From: Archangium lansingense
GTDB taxonomy: Bacteria; Myxococcota; Myxococcia; Myxococcales; Myxococcaceae
Length of the DNA stretch: 64,000 nucleotides
Reading direction: 5' to 3'
Assembly: GCF_026626635.1 (NCBI RefSeq)
Contig: NZ_JAPNKA010000001.1
Location: forward strand, 1,426,001 to 1,490,000
Shown here: piece by piece, positions 37,100 to 45,661 of the stretch
Numbering within the stretch: position 1 is the first letter of the stretch
Layout of the letters: each line of letters opens with the position of its first letter
Made by a program: the position numbers and the translations under genes
The notes under the pieces: generated by a model
Told to the model about the DNA's origin: nothing
The model's database searches: none
What the model saw: the letters and a program-made list of their open reading frames with translations, nothing else

Positions 37100-37564
37100 T
37101 CACAGCTTCTTCTTGCAGACGAGGCACTTGGACTCGTCCTTCCCTTTGTCGCCGGCCATGACGATGGGCTGGATGACAGGGGATGGTGGCGTGTTCTTGT
37201 CGTTGTGCAGCATCAGATCCATGGCACGCGCCACGTTCTTACCCTCGAACTTTACGTCGAAGGAGAAGTTGACGAACTCGGCCTTGCCCTTTGTCTTGCT
37301 TGAGGCCACGCCGCCACCTGCGGTGCCCGCCTCGTCACCGGTGCTGGTGCTGAAGTTGGAATCCTTAACGCACGCTGGATTGCCCTCCACGGACACCCTC
37401 TTGGTCCCCTTCGCTGTATCGGAGGACTTCGCGATGTTGGGATAGGGGATGGGCACGGGCCCGCCCGGGCTCGGCGTTTTGCAGACATCCGGGAAGACCA
37501 CGGTGGTGCCGTTGCTGTCCTTGGTTACCACGGACATCTTGTTGACGCCGACGGTATTGGCCAT
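37100..37564 (-). CDS. PAAR-like protein (DUF4150)
   Basis: 154 residues. Segments TVVFPDVCKTPSPGGPVPIPYPNIA (about 21-45), then the SSDTAKGTKRVSVEG strand and the tail NDKNTPPSPVIQPIVMAGDKGKDES belong to DUF4150/Tox-PAAR-like proteins, which cap the VgrG spike of type VI secretion. The C-terminus ends with a CLVCKKKL cysteine pair. It is the first gene of the minus-strand operon (37564 to 31668); a GAGGA ribosome-binding site lies 8-9 bp before the ATG. The region upstream to 37629 must hold the operon promoter unless it reads through from the tyrA gene. No VgrG, Hcp or sheath genes are in the window. Confidence 0.87.
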   Translation of the reverse strand: MANTVGVNKMSVVTKDSNGTTVVFPDVCKTPSPGGPVPIPYPNIAKSSDTAKGTKRVSVEGNPACVKDSNFSTSTGDEAGTAGGGVASSKTKGKAEFVNFSFDVKFEGKNVARAMDLMLHNDKNTPPSPVIQPIVMAGDKGKDESKCLVCKKKL

Positions 37565-37629
37565 GTCGTCCTCGCTTCTAGTTTAACAGGTCCCGTTTGG
37601 CACGCTCGCCGTCAGTGCCAGGTGTGCGT

Positions 37630-38685
37630 TCACCCCTGGGAGTGCTGAGCGCGCCGGGAGAAGCGCAGGACGGCTCGGAAGATGGACTCCACGCCATCCG
37701 GGTCCAGCCCCAGCTCGGTGGCCCAGGTTCGGCGTGTAGCGATCACCTCGTCCTCCCGGGCTGGATCCGGCACCGGCTGGCCCGCCTCGGCCTTGGCTCG
37801 AATCGCCCGCCGCGCCAGCTCGGCCCGCCGGGCCAGCAGCTCCACCAGCTCCCGGTCGAGCTGGTCGATGTGCTCGCGGGTCTCCTTCAGCTCGGGCAGG
37901 CCCGTCTCGAGCGCTGGCAGCTCCATGCGGGGCGTGTCTGACGTGGCGGCCTCGGGAGGAATCGTCTCCAGCTCCTGGTGAATGGTCCCGAGCGCCTGGA
38001 GCAGATGCCTGCGTGCCTCGTGCGCGAAGGGGTTCTCGTGCTGGATGGCGGTGAAGAGGTGCCCGGCGTCCGAGCGGACGATGTCGATGGTTCGCGAGAG
38101 CGCCTTGAAGCTGGCAGGCGCAAAGGGCACATCCACCCCCGAGCCCGCATCCACCATTCCCTTGGCCACGAAGAAGGTGAGCGCGTGCGTGTGCGCCATC
38201 ACCCGGTCATGGCCCTCGGGCGTCTGTTCGATGATCTCGCAGCCCAGCCGCTCGAAGAAGGCTCGGGCCTGCCGAGCCGCTTCCGGGTGGAGCGGGTTGG
38301 GGCAAATCACCACCCGCAGCGGGCGCTCGGCCATGGCGAGGCTGAGCGGACCAAAGAGCGGATGAGTGCCCACCCAAGGCACCCGCGTGCCGAGGACTTC
38401 ACTCATCGCCTGCACGGGCTTCACCTTGACGCTGCCCACGTCGAGCACGAGCTGCTCCGGCTTCAGGTGCGGGCTCAGCTCCTCGAGCACCGACTTCATC
38501 CGCGGAACCGGAACGGCCACCACCACCTGCTCGGCCCCGGTGAGCAGTCCCTGGAGGGAGCCGGCCCGATGGGGCTCGGGGATGTCGGCGGTGGGGTCCA
38601 CCGCGCGGTAACCGATGCCCGCCGCGTCCAGAAGTGAGCCCAGTGCGCGGCCAAAGCGGCCAAATCCAACGATAGCGACCGTCAT
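37630..38685 (-). CDS. tyrA: prephenate dehydrogenase with C-terminal chorismate mutase
   Basis: 351 residues. Converts prephenate to 4-hydroxyphenylpyruvate with NAD, and chorismate to prephenate, for tyrosine synthesis. The Rossmann loop is GFGRFGRALG (6-15). PDH features follow: VVAVPVPRMKSVLEEL, WVGTHPLFGP (catalytic-region histidine) and HTHALTFFVAKG. The C-terminal ~85 residues form an AroQ-type chorismate mutase (LKETREHIDQLDRELVELLARRAELARRA). The order (dehydrogenase first) differs from E. coli TyrA but has the same parts. The stop is followed by ~65 bp before the PAAR-like gene on the same strand. Confidence 0.88.
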   Translation of the reverse strand: MTVAIVGFGRFGRALGSLLDAAGIGYRAVDPTADIPEPHRAGSLQGLLTGAEQVVVAVPVPRMKSVLEELSPHLKPEQLVLDVGSVKVKPVQAMSEVLGTRVPWVGTHPLFGPLSLAMAERPLRVVICPNPLHPEAARQARAFFERLGCEIIEQTPEGHDRVMAHTHALTFFVAKGMVDAGSGVDVPFAPASFKALSRTIDIVRSDAGHLFTAIQHENPFAHEARRHLLQALGTIHQELETIPPEAATSDTPRMELPALETGLPELKETREHIDQLDRELVELLARRAELARRAIRAKAEAGQPVPDPAREDEVIATRRTWATELGLDPDGVESIFRAVLRFSRRAQHSQG

Positions 38686-38770
38686 GCCGCCAACTGTACA
38701 CGAGGGGGCCCATGGCCGTGTTTCGCCCTTCGGCGCACAGTGGGCTCTCGCAGTGCCAGAGGGAGTCGAC

Positions 38771-39214
38771 GTGTCCGAAGCGAAGAAGAACGTGGAGCGG
38801 ACTCGGTCCATCTTCGAGGAGATGGCCCGGACCGGCAGCAACCAGCCCCTCCTCGATCTGCTGTCCGATGACGCCGTCTTCAAGCTGTCCCTCCCCAAGG
38901 GCACGCCCCTCAGCGGCGAGTTCCGGGGCAGGACCGCCATTCTCGAGTACTTCGAGCGACTCGAGCAGGTGCTCGAGGTCCTGGATGTGAAGACCTGGGA
39001 CTTCGTCGGCAATGGTGACCAGGTCATCGTCCTCGGTGACGAGCAGTTCGTCGTGAAGAAGACCGGGAGGACTTGCTACAGCGAGTTCGCCTTCGTCCTC
39101 GACTTCAGCGGCGGGAAGATCGTCCGCGCGCTTGTTATCGAGGACCTGTCCGGGGTCGTCGAGGCCTTTGCTTCCGCGGGGACACGGGCCGCCTCGCGGG
39201 CCTCGGGTGCCTGA
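38771..39214 (+). CDS. SnoaL-like / NTF2-like protein
   Basis: 147 residues, start GTG 38771 behind GAGGGAG. The helix RTRSIFEEMARTG, then LLDLLSDDAVFKLSLPKGTPLSGEFRGRTAILEYFERLEQVL and FVGNGDQVIVLGDEQFVVKKTG, form the cone-shaped NTF2 fold used by ketosteroid isomerase-like and SnoaL proteins. Substrate and activity unknown. An alternative GTG at 38753 would add six residues. It converges on the beta-barrel gene, 3 bp apart. Confidence 0.75.
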   Translation: MSEAKKNVERTRSIFEEMARTGSNQPLLDLLSDDAVFKLSLPKGTPLSGEFRGRTAILEYFERLEQVLEVLDVKTWDFVGNGDQVIVLGDEQFVVKKTGRTCYSEFAFVLDFSGGKIVRALVIEDLSGVVEAFASAGTRAASRASGA

Positions 39215-39217
39215 GGG

Positions 39218-40003
39218 CTACTCCTCCTCCACGGCCAGCTCGAGCTCGCAGGTGAGGAGCAGCGTGGGCCGCACCTCCGCGACACCCTTGGGACCCAGGC
39301 GCGTGGGGAGGCCCAACCCCAGCTCGAGCCAGGGAGTGGAGCGCCAGACGAGCCCCGGGCTGAGCCACGCACGTGTCTCGTCTTCCCAGGCGAGGCCCAG
39401 CTCCAGCAAGGGCACCAGCGTGCCGAGCGGCAGAGTGGCCGCGAAGGTGGCGCTGGGCTCCAGTTCGAGATCCTGCCGTGCCCCTCCGGCCCGCAGCTCG
39501 AGCGCGAGGTTCAGGTGGAGGCGTACGGGCCCGAGGGACTGCGCCACGGCCACGAAGGGAGTGGCCGCCAGACCCGGAGCCTCCGAGCGCGAGAGGGACA
39601 GGGGTAGCTCGACCTCGAGCCCCGGGGAGAGGACCAGGCCCAGGTCGGGCCGGTGGACGAGCGCGTAGAGCAACCCGGCCTCGATGCCCGACTCCGACGG
39701 CTCCTCCGGGCCTGCAACCACCCCACCCAGTTCCCACCGGAGCGGCGCGCGCACCTCGATCTGGAGCCGGTCCGTCAGGCCCCATTCCGTGAGCAATGAG
39801 AGTGTCATTACCTCCCAGGTGTTCCTCCACTCGCCACTCATGCCGAGCGTCGTCTGTAGTTCGAACGCCTCCTGGGGGTACGCGTTGTCCGCGAGGAAGA
39901 GCTCCTCGACGTCCTGCATCCGCGGCTGTCCGGCGTGGACCGGGACACTCAGGAACACGGCCAGCACCGGCGCGAGCAGGACGGGAGAGCGCATGGGTCT
40001 CAT
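39218..40003 (-). CDS. putative outer-membrane beta-barrel protein
   Basis: 261 residues with a signal peptide (cleavage after VPVHAGQ). The rest has alternating hydrophobic/polar residues in many short strands with aromatic girdle residues (for example LTEWGLTDRLQIEVRAPLRWEL, RLHLNLALELRAGG, PLLELGLAWEDETRAWLSPGL), typical of small porin-like transporters. No specific family recognised. It diverges from the chemoreceptor; the intergenic DNA contains the inverted repeat GGCCA-CCGT-TGGCC (40034-40047). Confidence 0.65.
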   Translation of the reverse strand: MRPMRSPVLLAPVLAVFLSVPVHAGQPRMQDVEELFLADNAYPQEAFELQTTLGMSGEWRNTWEVMTLSLLTEWGLTDRLQIEVRAPLRWELGGVVAGPEEPSESGIEAGLLYALVHRPDLGLVLSPGLEVELPLSLSRSEAPGLAATPFVAVAQSLGPVRLHLNLALELRAGGARQDLELEPSATFAATLPLGTLVPLLELGLAWEDETRAWLSPGLVWRSTPWLELGLGLPTRLGPKGVAEVRPTLLLTCELELAVEEE

Positions 40004-40138
40004 CCTTATTCATCGCGTCACTTCGGGTCACACGGCCACCGTTGGCCCTGAACAATGCAATCCCCGAACGAGCCTGGGGCCCTCCATGCTCATTCGTTGA
40101 GCCCCCTATGATCGGTGTCTCATCTCCGGGGGGAGCCC

Positions 40139-41758
40139 ATGAACAGACCATCCATCCAGAACAAACTGTTCCTTCTGCTGGCCGTCGCGACGGCCCTGCT
40201 CATGGGGTTGTGGGGGACGATGTACTGGCTGGGTGGACTCATCCACGGCGGCACCATCGCCACCTCCAAGGCACATGAGGGGGCGGAGTTGAGCGATGAG
40301 GTCAACCAGCTGCTTCTGCAGCTCAGGGAGCCTGTCAATGACGTGCTCGAGAGCTGGGATGCCGAGAGTGAGGGGGAGAAGCTCGACCGGTACACGAGGG
40401 AGTACGAGCAGCGCTTGCGCGAGCTCGAGGAGGAGCTCGAGGCCGACCCGGAGTGGCGGCGGGTCCTGGCGCCGGTGAAGCAGGAGGCCGGGGAGATGCT
40501 CTTGCACGCCCGGGCTGTCCTGGCGGCGGTGCGTGAGCGGAGCGAGGCGGAGCGCGCCAGGGATTACGAGGCCTCTGGGTCCGCCACCTCCAGGGCTTTG
40601 CAGCGGATGGTGATGATGAACCGGGCATTCGTCCGCGCCTCCCGGCTCCTCCAGGAGGTGGAAGACTCTCAGCGCGAGCAGGCCCACGCCCTGGTGTTGG
40701 AGACTGCGCGCTCCAGCGAGCGGTTGGTGTCGTGGACACTGGGGGTCCTGCTCGTCTCGCTCGCCATCCTCACCACGCTGGGGATGGCCTTGGTGCGCGC
40801 GCTGATCGTTCCGCTCCGCACCGCGGCCGGGGTGCTGACGGACGTCTCCCAGGGAGACCTGCGCCATCGAATCGAGGAAGGCTCGAAGGACGAGGTAGGG
40901 GTGTTGATGGGGGCCACGCGCCAGATGCTCGTCTACCTCTCGCACATCATCGGGGAGATCCGCGGCAGTTCTCACGGGCTCGCCACGGCGGCCAGCCAGC
41001 TCTCGGCGACCTCACAGGCCCTCTCGCAGGGTACCCAGGAGCAGGCCGCCTCCGTCGAGGAGTCCAACAAGAGCCTGGAGCGGATGCGCGCCTCCATCGA
41101 GCGGACCGCGAGCAACGGTCAGCGAATGACGGAGATGGCGCTGCGGGGCGTGAAGGATGCCGAGGAGAGTGGCAGGGCGGTGGGCGCGACCGTGGAGGCG
41201 ATGAAGGCAATCATCGAGAAGATCTCCATCGTCGAGGAGATCGCCTACCAGACGCACCTGCTCTCCCTGAATGCCGCCATCGAATCGGCACGCGCGGGCG
41301 AGCACGGCCGAGGGCTCGCGGTGGTCGCCTCCGAGGTGCGCATGCTGGCCGAGCGCAGCCGGGTGGCCGCGCGGGAGATCCTCGGGCTGGCGGGCTCCAG
41401 CATGAAGATCGCCGAGCGCTCCGGCTCTCTGCTCGAGGAACTGGTGCCCTCCATCCGCCAGACCGCCACACTGGTCCAGGATGTGTCCGCGGCCTGTGCC
41501 AGCCAGTCCCAGGCCGTGATGCAGCTCAACCAGTCCATGCGGCAGGTGGGGGAGGTCGCCCAGAAATCCGCGTCGGCCGCCGAGGAGCTCGCGGCGACGG
41601 CGGAAGAGGTGGCCTCGCAGGCCGAGGCGCTGCGGCAGCTCGTGGCGTTCTTCCGGCTCGACGCTCAGGACGAGGCCTCCACGGCGGGGCTCCTGGCACG
41701 CTCCACTCTGGCGCCAGGCAGGGGCTCCGCGGGGCCTCATACCTCGATGGCGGCCTGA
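40139..41758 (+). CDS. methyl-accepting chemotaxis protein
   Basis: 539 residues. N-terminal transmembrane helix (about 8-30), a ~160-residue periplasmic helical bundle, second transmembrane helix at about 195-220 ([24 protein letters not shown]), HAMP (220-275) and the signalling domain. The hairpin tip is [45 protein letters not shown] 40139 was chosen over the upstream GTG because of a GGGGGGAG ribosome-binding site. Signals from an unknown ligand to a CheA/CheW complex encoded elsewhere; in gliding bacteria such receptors may feed Frz-like pathways. Confidence 0.93.
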   Translation: MNRPSIQNKLFLLLAVATALLMGLWGTMYWLGGLIHGGTIATSKAHEGAELSDEVNQLLLQLREPVNDVLESWDAESEGEKLDRYTREYEQRLRELEEELEADPEWRRVLAPVKQEAGEMLLHARAVLAAVRERSEAERARDYEASGSATSRALQRMVMMNRAFVRASRLLQEVEDSQREQAHALVLETARSSERLVSWTLGVLLVSLAILTTLGMALVRALIVPLRTAAGVLTDVSQGDLRHRIEEGSKDEVGVLMGATRQMLVYLSHIIGEIRGSSHGLATAASQLSATSQALSQGTQEQAASVEESNKSLERMRASIERTASNGQRMTEMALRGVKDAEESGRAVGATVEAMKAIIEKISIVEEIAYQTHLLSLNAAIESARAGEHGRGLAVVASEVRMLAERSRVAAREILGLAGSSMKIAERSGSLLEELVPSIRQTATLVQDVSAACASQSQAVMQLNQSMRQVGEVAQKSASAAEELAATAEEVASQAEALRQLVAFFRLDAQDEASTAGLLARSTLAPGRGSAGPHTSMAA

Positions 41759-41783
41759 GGTTGCCTGGCTGTGAGCCCCACCC

Positions 41784-44375
41784 TCAGCTCAGCACCTTCA
41801 TCGTGCCTCGCGTGACGCCGAACTGCTCGTGCACGGCCGTGCGTCGCACCGCCTCGGCCGGGGAGATCCTTCCGGCCAGCAGCTCCTGGTAGGCCCCCAG
41901 CACGCGCGTGGCTTCCTCCTGTGACTCGCGCACGAACTCCACGCGGAACCGGCGCACCCCGCGCTCCAGCAGCTTGGGCACCAGCGAGGCCGCGCTCTGC
42001 GCCTGCGCGTTGAACACCGTGTTGCGGCAGCCCACGTCCACGATGACCGGGTGCTCCAGCCCGATGCGATCCCTCAGGGAGATCTGATGCTTCTCGCACG
42101 GCCGGCCGCAGCTCTTGAAGTCGCGCCCGTTGGAGAGCGTGTGCGAGTACACGCAGTGCTCCGTGTGGAACGTCGCGATGTGGTGGTGCAGCGCCACGGC
42201 GAAGCGGTGTGCCGGCGTGTGGTCGAGCAGCGAGAAGAGCTGCGTCTCGTCCAGGTCGTGCGAGAAGGTGAGCGTGTCCAGCCCCAGCCCCAGCAGGTGC
42301 GCCGCCGTCAGCGAGTTGGTGACGTTGAGCGAGAAGTCCCCGTGCAGCACCGGGCGTGGCTGGCCCGCCGGCCGCTCCAGGAAGTGCATCAGCGCTCCCC
42401 AGTGGCGCACCAGCACCGCGTCGGGGCGCAGCTTGTCGATGCGCGCGTCGTAGCCCTCCTCGCCTGGTTTCTGCACGCGCACGGTGGCGATCGTCACGCG
42501 CAGCCCGGCGGCCTTCGCCCGCTCCACCGCGCGCTGCAGGCCCACCATCTCCATCCAGTCCAGCTCCACCTCACGCAGGCCAGCGGCGAGGACTGCCTCC
42601 AGCTGTGCGTCGTTGCGGCACAGCGGCAGCAGGCGCGGAGTCTCCTCGGCCGCCACCTCGGGCACGCGCGCCAGCAGCGAGGCGCGCACCTGCTCCAGCA
42701 CCGGCGTCTCCACCACCGTCCGCTTGTGGCCGCGCTCTACCGCCGCGGTGAGCTCCGCCACCAGGTCACGGCGCAGCGCCTTGAGCTCCGAGACGGGCAG
42801 GTGCAGGCCCGGCGTCAGTTCCGTGCAGTCCATCCCCGCCAGCGTGAAAGGCGTGCCGCCGAAGGCGCCCAGCTTGTCCTTCAGCAGTGCCTCATCCAGG
42901 CCCTTGCCCCGGGATACGGTGAGCGGCGTCGGGCTGGAGGCCGAGCACTCGTGCCCCCAGGCGCTTGCATACAGGCGCAGCGGGGTGCCCTCGGCGCCGG
43001 AGACCTTCAGCGTGAGCGGGATGCGGCCCTCGGGCTCGCCATGGGAGATCAGGCCCTCGGTGCGGCGCACCAGGGACGGGTCGCTGTTGAGCCATACGCG
43101 CTGCCCCGGCGCCACCCGCCCCAGGTCCGGACCCGGGTGGCCGAAGCCCAGCACCCAGCCCTGGCCCTTCCGGTCCACGCGAAAGATGGGGCCTCCCGGC
43201 TCGTGCTTGTCCTCGGGGGTGCTCGCATCGAAGACGACGCCCATGCCCGGGCGCGGGTCCACCGCGGCCGGGGTGGGCTCTCCGCCCGGAAGGGGAGAAG
43301 AGATCGGTCCGTTGGGCGCCTCGGGGCGCTCCTCGCCCAGGCCGAGACCTCCTGTCCACGGGCGCTCCTCGGAGGTGACGAACACCTCCTTGCCAGACAC
43401 GGAGCGCACGCGGCCGAGGTACACACCCCGGTGCTTGGGAAAGCGGCCCTCGACGAGCGTCTGGTGGTCCGAGCCCCCGAGGAAGCCATTCGAGAAGCCT
43501 CGGCTGTACGTGAGGGACATGTCGGCCAGGTCCTTCTCGAGCTGGCGCTCATCCGGTCTGCCGGCCATGACTCCGTCTACCCACCGCCGGTAGCCCTGCA
43601 CGGTGGTCACCACGTACTGCGGGCCCTTGAGGCGGCCTTCGATCTTCAGGCTGTGAACGCCGATGTCGACAAGCTCGGGTACGGCCCGCACGCCCGCCAG
43701 GTCCTTGGGGCTGAGCAGGTAGCGCACGTCGCCGAGGTCGCGCGTCTGGTTGTCCACCACCAGGTCATAGGGGAGGCGGCAGGACTGGGCACACTGGCCG
43801 CGGTTGGCCGAGCGCCCGCCCCAGGCCTCGCTGGTAAGGCACTGACCACTCCACGACATGCACAGCGCGCCGTGGATGAAGACCTCCAACTCCATGTCCG
43901 TCTGGCTGGCCAGGCGGCGGATTTCGACGGTGGAGAGCTCGCGAGGGACGACGACGCGGGTGACGCCCAGGCTTCGCGCGAAGCGGATGCCCTCGGCGCT
44001 GGAGACCGTCATCTGCGTGGAGGCGTGCAGCTCCAACTGGGGGCAGATGGCGCGGGCCAGCAGTGCGATGGCCGGGTCCTGGATGATGAGCGCATCCACG
44101 CCCGATTCGGCCACGCGCCGCAGGATGCGCTCCACCAGGGGCAGCTCGGGCTCGAAGACGAGCGTGTTGAGCGTCACGTAGGCGCGGGCCCCGGCCCGAT
44201 GGACGGCCACCATCGTCTCGGGCAGGCGCTCGAGCGAGAAGTTGTCGGCGCGGGCGCGGGCGTTGAAGCCCTCGTCCAACCCGAAATAGACGGCATCCGC
44301 TCCGCTGGCGAGCGCTGCGCGCAGTGAATCGAAGTCGCCCGCGGGTGCGAGGATTTCAGGACGTCGGGAAGGCAT
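41784..44375 (-). CDS. U32 peptidase / RlhA-like protein with extra C-terminal U32-like half
   Basis: 863 residues. The N-terminal U32 domain (1-300) starts PEILAPAGDFDSLRAALASGADAVYFG and carries the Cys cluster CMSWSGQCLTSEAWGGRSANRGQCAQSCR. The middle matches DUF3656, as in E. coli RlhA, which hydroxylates 23S rRNA C2501. RlhA is ~650 residues; here an additional ~280-residue region follows, with a second U32-like barrel (VELDWMEMVGLQRAVERAKAAGLRV, CGRPCEKHQISLRDRIG). The likely role is rRNA hydroxylation with an Fe-S or cysteine-bound metal, inferred by homology. Start ATG 44375; the longer frame has no support. Confidence 0.85.
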   Translation of the reverse strand: MPSRRPEILAPAGDFDSLRAALASGADAVYFGLDEGFNARARADNFSLERLPETMVAVHRAGARAYVTLNTLVFEPELPLVERILRRVAESGVDALIIQDPAIALLARAICPQLELHASTQMTVSSAEGIRFARSLGVTRVVVPRELSTVEIRRLASQTDMELEVFIHGALCMSWSGQCLTSEAWGGRSANRGQCAQSCRLPYDLVVDNQTRDLGDVRYLLSPKDLAGVRAVPELVDIGVHSLKIEGRLKGPQYVVTTVQGYRRWVDGVMAGRPDERQLEKDLADMSLTYSRGFSNGFLGGSDHQTLVEGRFPKHRGVYLGRVRSVSGKEVFVTSEERPWTGGLGLGEERPEAPNGPISSPLPGGEPTPAAVDPRPGMGVVFDASTPEDKHEPGGPIFRVDRKGQGWVLGFGHPGPDLGRVAPGQRVWLNSDPSLVRRTEGLISHGEPEGRIPLTLKVSGAEGTPLRLYASAWGHECSASSPTPLTVSRGKGLDEALLKDKLGAFGGTPFTLAGMDCTELTPGLHLPVSELKALRRDLVAELTAAVERGHKRTVVETPVLEQVRASLLARVPEVAAEETPRLLPLCRNDAQLEAVLAAGLREVELDWMEMVGLQRAVERAKAAGLRVTIATVRVQKPGEEGYDARIDKLRPDAVLVRHWGALMHFLERPAGQPRPVLHGDFSLNVTNSLTAAHLLGLGLDTLTFSHDLDETQLFSLLDHTPAHRFAVALHHHIATFHTEHCVYSHTLSNGRDFKSCGRPCEKHQISLRDRIGLEHPVIVDVGCRNTVFNAQAQSAASLVPKLLERGVRRFRVEFVRESQEEATRVLGAYQELLAGRISPAEAVRRTAVHEQFGVTRGTMKVLS

Positions 44376-44533
44376 GCTGCCTCCATAACACGCGGCCCGC
44401 CTTCCGGTGCCCGCTCGGAGCAGTCCCCCGGTCCTCCCCCGGGCGAGAGAGGGGCGCACGGGTGTGTTTCCAAGCTCATGCCCTGAGGTGTCGCCGGATG
44501 AGGACCCCGGTGCTCTGGCGTTAGGCTGTCTTC

Positions 44534-45370
44534 ATGCACCGAGGCCTCCGGGCAGTCACCCTGCTTGCCGTTTTCATCGCATCCACGGGGTGTCTGGGGC
44601 CACGCTTCGCCCGGTGTCCCGGCGAGGGGGGCCGTCCCTGGCTGGAGGTGGAGAGCGAGCACTTCACGCTGCGGACGGACCTCTCCATCGAGGAGGCTCG
44701 GAAGGCCGCAAGCTACCTGGAGCAGACTCGCATCGCCCTGCTATCGGCCGCGTGGCCCTCGGCCGCTCAACGGCAGATGGCCAGGGTCACCGTCTACGTC
44801 TTGGCTGAGAGTTCGGACTTCGAGAGCCTCTTTCCCCGGCGGGTCTCTGGGTTCTTCTCCCTGCAGGGCCATGAGCCGCTCATCGTCCTCCATGGCCCTC
44901 CCAAGACGTGGGAGCAGCGCTTCTCGAGGCGCTCGGAGGCGTCTTCGTCCACGTTGAAGCACGAGCTCACCCACCACCTGAGCACCTATGTCCTGCTTCG
45001 TCAGCCCCGCTGGCGGTCCGAGGGACTGGCCCAGTTCCTGGAGACGCTGCGGCTGTCCGAGGATGGCAGGACCGCTATTCTGGGCACCCCGCACCTGCGT
45101 GCCTCCCTGTACATGAAGAGGGTGCTGGACCTGTCCCAGCGTGGGCTGCTGCGCGACAGGGAGTGGTCCATGCAACGGGTGCTCACCTGGGATGACCGGC
45201 CGCTCGATGCGTACGCGGATTGGGAGTTGCTCACCCTCTATTCGGGGAACTGGTTGCTCGTGCACTGGCTCTACAACACCCAGCCCGAGTCTTTCGCGCA
45301 GTACCAGGCCCGGTTGGCGCAGGGGAGGGCGCCCGCACTGGTCCAGCCCGAGGTGCTGCCGGAGTTGTGA
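44534..45370 (+). CDS. HExxH lipoprotein, ended by an in-frame TGA
   Basis: 278 residues with lipobox VFIASTGC (C20) and a gluzincin-like zinc motif HELTHH at 143-148 (LKHELTHHLSTYVLL), followed by the second conserved region WRSEGLAQFLETL, where E158-type glutamate fits the third ligand. This is the pattern of DUF1570/DUF4157-like membrane-anchored metallopeptidases of myxobacteria. The stop TGA (45368-45370) is followed in the same frame, with no further stop, by a TPR-like extension to 45661. The product may be truncated by a nonsense mutation. Confidence 0.75.
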   Translation: MHRGLRAVTLLAVFIASTGCLGPRFARCPGEGGRPWLEVESEHFTLRTDLSIEEARKAASYLEQTRIALLSAAWPSAAQRQMARVTVYVLAESSDFESLFPRRVSGFFSLQGHEPLIVLHGPPKTWEQRFSRRSEASSSTLKHELTHHLSTYVLLRQPRWRSEGLAQFLETLRLSEDGRTAILGTPHLRASLYMKRVLDLSQRGLLRDREWSMQRVLTWDDRPLDAYADWELLTLYSGNWLLVHWLYNTQPESFAQYQARLAQGRAPALVQPEVLPEL

Positions 45371-45661
45371 GATGTAAGCGCGGTCAACGAGCTGACGTGG
45401 TTGTATCTCTCCCAGCAGCGTTACGAGGAAGCGATGCCGCTAGCGGCGCAGGCCCTCGAGCTGGCCCCCTGGAGCATCGCCATCTTGGATACCTACGCCA
45501 TGGCCGCCGCGGGGCTCGGCCGTTGCGAGGAAGCCCTCGTGACCGAGCAGCGCGCTCTCGGCATGTTGCAGGAGCACCCGAACGCGGCGCTGGAGAAGGA
45601 GCTCCGCGAGCGGCTCGCGGTCTTCGCCTCGACGCCGTGTGTTCCCTCGCTCACGCCTTGA
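45371..45661 (+). pseudogene. in-frame C-terminal TPR extension of the HExxH lipoprotein, cut off by one TGA
   Basis: Continues in the same frame as 44534-45370 past the TGA at 45368: DVSAVNELTWLYLSQQRYEEAMPLAAQALELAPWSIAILDTYA, then AGLGRCEEALVTEQRALGMLQEHP, i.e. about two TPR units, ending at TGA 45659-45661. A separate start would need the TTG at 45401 and has no ribosome-binding site, so this is better read as the detached tail of one ~375-residue protein. Confidence 0.7.

Noticed and set aside
38771..39214. The SnoaL-like gene as part of a polyketide cluster
   Set aside because: No polyketide genes are adjacent, and the fold is used by many unrelated enzymes.
42051..44327. A 758-codon open frame antisense to the U32 gene
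   Set aside because: Its translation is histidine/arginine-rich with no domain; it exists because stops are rare in the complementary frames of this GC-rich DNA.
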